Both the position numbers and the translations under genes were made by a program. From Labilithrix sp. (lineage in GTDB: Bacteria > Myxococcota_A > Polyangia > Polyangiales > Polyangiaceae): DNA of 64,000 bases. How positions within the stretch are numbered: position 1 is the stretch's first letter; every line of letters starts with the position of its first letter. The DNA lies in the NCBI GenBank assembly GCA_019637155.1, contig JAHBWE010000003.1, positions 310,001 through 374,000 of the forward strand, read 5' to 3'. The notes beneath the pieces were generated by a model. That model made no database searches. It was not told where the DNA came from and worked only from the letters and a program-made list of their open reading frames with translations. This document shows, in pieces, positions 62,874 to 64,000 of the stretch.

Positions 62874-62901
62874 GAACTTTGTTCGCGAAGGCCCGTCTCT
62901 A
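62874..62901 (+). promoter_or_regulatory. ECF-sigma-type promoter of the sigma factor gene
   Basis: GAACTT (62874-62879, preceded by A), 16 bases, TCTCTA (62896-62901). Same geometry as the element before the TonB-like gene at 52507-52535. Predicts autoregulation by the sigma factor encoded downstream. Confidence 0.45.
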
Positions 62902-63016
62902 TGGCCCATCGGACCCAAGGAAATGAGAATGCTCGTCACGAAGGGAGTAAAGTGGGCTGCGAGAGGCGCGCCATGGTGCGTGTGCCTCTCATGGCTGTTC
63001 CCGGAGCGATGCGAGC

Positions 63017-63637
63017 ATGACCGGCGTACCGAAGCGCTCGCAGGATCCGCCCGACGAAGCGCTGATGCTTCGCTACCAGGCGGGGGACGCTGCGGCGTTC
63101 GCCCAGCTCGTCCGGCGGCATCAGGGCGCGCTCTTCAATTTCGCGCTCCGCCAGGTCCGGGTCCCGCAAGTGGCGGAGGACGTGGTGCAGGAGTCGTTCG
63201 TCCGGGTCGTCCAGAACGCGGCCGACTTCAAGCACGAGGCGCGCTTCACCACGTGGGTCTACACGATCACGCGCAACCTCTGCATCGACCACCTGCGAAA
63301 GCGAGCGCTCCGCAAGCATCCGTCCCTCGACGAGTCGCGCGGAGAGGAGGGCGACGGACCGACCTTGGGTGAGCAAACGGCCGACCCGCGCGCCAGCGTC
63401 GAACGCGAGGCGACGGGCACCGAGCTCAAGGAGCGCATCGCGCTCGCGGTCGACAAGCTGCCCGACGAACAGCGCGAGGTCTTCCTCATGCGGGAGATCG
63501 CGAACCTGCCGTTCAAGGAGATCGCCGAGATCACCAACGTCCCCGAGAACACGGTCAAGAGCCGCATGCGCTATGCCTTGGAGAGGCTCCAGGAAGCGCT
63601 CGCCGAATACGAAGAATATGCCCGCGCCCTGCGCTGA
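63017..63637 (+). CDS. ECF RNA polymerase sigma factor
   Basis: 206 residues. Region 2 (EALMLRYQAGDAAAFAQLVR, VAEDVVQESFVRVVQNAADF, WVYTITRNLCIDHLRKRAL) and region 4 (LPDEQREVFLMREIANLPFK, EIAEITNVPENTVKSRMRYA) are complete, with an acidic linker in between. Directs RNA polymerase to stress- or envelope-responsive promoters. An anti-sigma gene follows 27 bases later on the same strand. An ECF-type promoter upstream suggests autoregulation; a matching site precedes the TonB-like gene at 52.5 kb. Confidence 0.93.
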   Translation: MTGVPKRSQDPPDEALMLRYQAGDAAAFAQLVRRHQGALFNFALRQVRVPQVAEDVVQESFVRVVQNAADFKHEARFTTWVYTITRNLCIDHLRKRALRKHPSLDESRGEEGDGPTLGEQTADPRASVEREATGTELKERIALAVDKLPDEQREVFLMREIANLPFKEIAEITNVPENTVKSRMRYALERLQEALAEYEEYARALR

Positions 63638-63664
63638 GAGACTTAACTAAAGGAACTGTCGAAG

Positions 63665-64000
63665 ATGGACTGCGAGAAGGCCGAACCCCTGCTGCTCGAC
63701 GAGCTCTACGAAGAGCTGGACGAGCTCACGAGCGCCGCCGTGAAGCGCCACGTGTCGGGGTGCGCCCGGTGCGCGGGTGTCTTCAACGGCATGCGGTCGG
63801 CGCGCAGCGCGGCGGCGCTCCCGATCATGGCGGTGCCGGTCGGGCTCGAGGAGAAGATCCTCGCCGCGGCGAAGGAAGCGGCGAAGCAGCAGAACAACGT
63901 CGTGCCGTTCAAGGCCAAGGTCTCGCGCGTCATCTCGATCGCGGGGAGCTGGGCCATGCGCCCGCAGACCGCGATGGCGGCGGTCTTCCTGCTCATGATC
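63665..64000 (+). CDS. Zinc-finger anti-sigma factor, truncated by window end
   Basis: 112 residues visible, frame still open at base 64000. The N-terminal anti-sigma domain has the ZAS zinc site: Cys3, then H-x3-C-x2-C in HVSGCARC (His29, Cys33, Cys36). Residues about 95-112 (AMRPQTAMAAVFLLMI) look like the beginning of a membrane helix, so it probably holds the sigma factor at the inner membrane until an envelope signal arrives. AAGGAA lies 13 bases before the ATG. Confidence 0.85.
   Translation, partial: MDCEKAEPLLLDELYEELDELTSAAVKRHVSGCARCAGVFNGMRSARSAAALPIMAVPVGLEEKILAAAKEAAKQQNNVVPFKAKVSRVISIAGSWAMRPQTAMAAVFLLMI

Larger units (their letters stand above)
62557..63016. other. 460-base divergent control region between the glt-like operon and the ECF sigma gene
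   Basis: No gene is supported. Contents: a 17-base perfect palindrome (62731-62747), dispersed repeat copy C (62763-62862) and an ECF-type promoter (62874-62901). The glt-side segment 62557-62730 shows no convincing sigma-70 promoter. 62902-63016 would be a 110-base untranslated leader of the sigma gene. Confidence 0.6.

Overview
The window looks like chromosome of a GC-rich myxobacterium, probably of the Polyangia/Sorangiineae type. The evidence is the very high GC with almost every frame open, many lipoproteins, two large eukaryotic-like Ser/Thr kinases, a HEAT-PilT fusion, an AgmX/PglI-type TonB-like protein with TPR partners (gliding-motility Glt family), and a short outer-membrane polysaccharide export protein paired with a beta-barrel. 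This is inference from gene content; no rRNA or other strict taxonomic marker is present. I see no tRNA, rRNA, CRISPR array, transposase or phage gene.

Layout. 0-9.2 kb: end of an unknown gene, apt, then a minus-strand operon HEAT-PilT / PilT / TPR-Ser/Thr kinase, with a divergent Hsp70-like gene. 9.1-12.1 kb: two tiny membrane-protein candidates, a TetR regulator and an aldehyde dehydrogenase. 12.2-17.6 kb: a compact minus-strand operon of one acyl carrier protein, two ketosynthases each fused to a degenerate ketosynthase half, and a LolA/LolB-like lipoprotein. 17.7-25.9 kb: enoyl-CoA hydratase, a Cys-rich YkgJ-like protein with a DUF1704 metalloprotease-like protein, MOSC protein, MoxR ATPase, a flippase-like membrane protein and lipoproteins. 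25.9-27.7 kb: a gene-poor stretch holding two tandem arrays of 18-bp and 36-bp period.

27.7-32.8 kb: small unknown protein, TatD nuclease, pseudouridine synthase, fatty acyl-AMP ligase and a lipoprotein. 32.8-38.7 kb: a tightly coupled plus-strand set of PerR/Fur, rubrerythrin, Fe-S CCG oxidoreductase, DUF3501, thioesterase and Ser/Thr kinase, preceded by a good PerR-type box. 38.7-48.0 kb: hybrid histidine kinase, then an overlapping minus-strand operon mazG-rlmN-three envelope proteins-lgt, an AI-2E family transporter and an asparaginase. 48.0-50.9 kb: polysaccharide export (OPX) protein, outer-membrane barrel and a secreted coiled-coil protein. 51.0-62.6 kb: Glt/Agl-like envelope machine (TonB-like FHA protein, degenerate TolQ-like protein, TPR lipoprotein and two large TPR proteins). 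63.0-64.0 kb: ECF sigma factor and its zinc-finger anti-sigma factor, cut by the window end.

Three observations stand out. (1) A ~100-base intergenic element with conserved internal inverted repeats occurs in three near-identical copies (12.1, 53.4 and 62.8 kb); a more diverged relative at 33.7 kb keeps its hairpin by paired changes. (2) The ACP / KS-KS' / lipoprotein / KS-KS' operon does not match a standard fatty-acid or aryl-polyene cluster. (3) The same ECF-type promoter pattern (GAACTT, 16 bases, TCT) lies upstream of the sigma gene and of the TonB-like glt gene, suggesting that this sigma factor controls part of the envelope machine.
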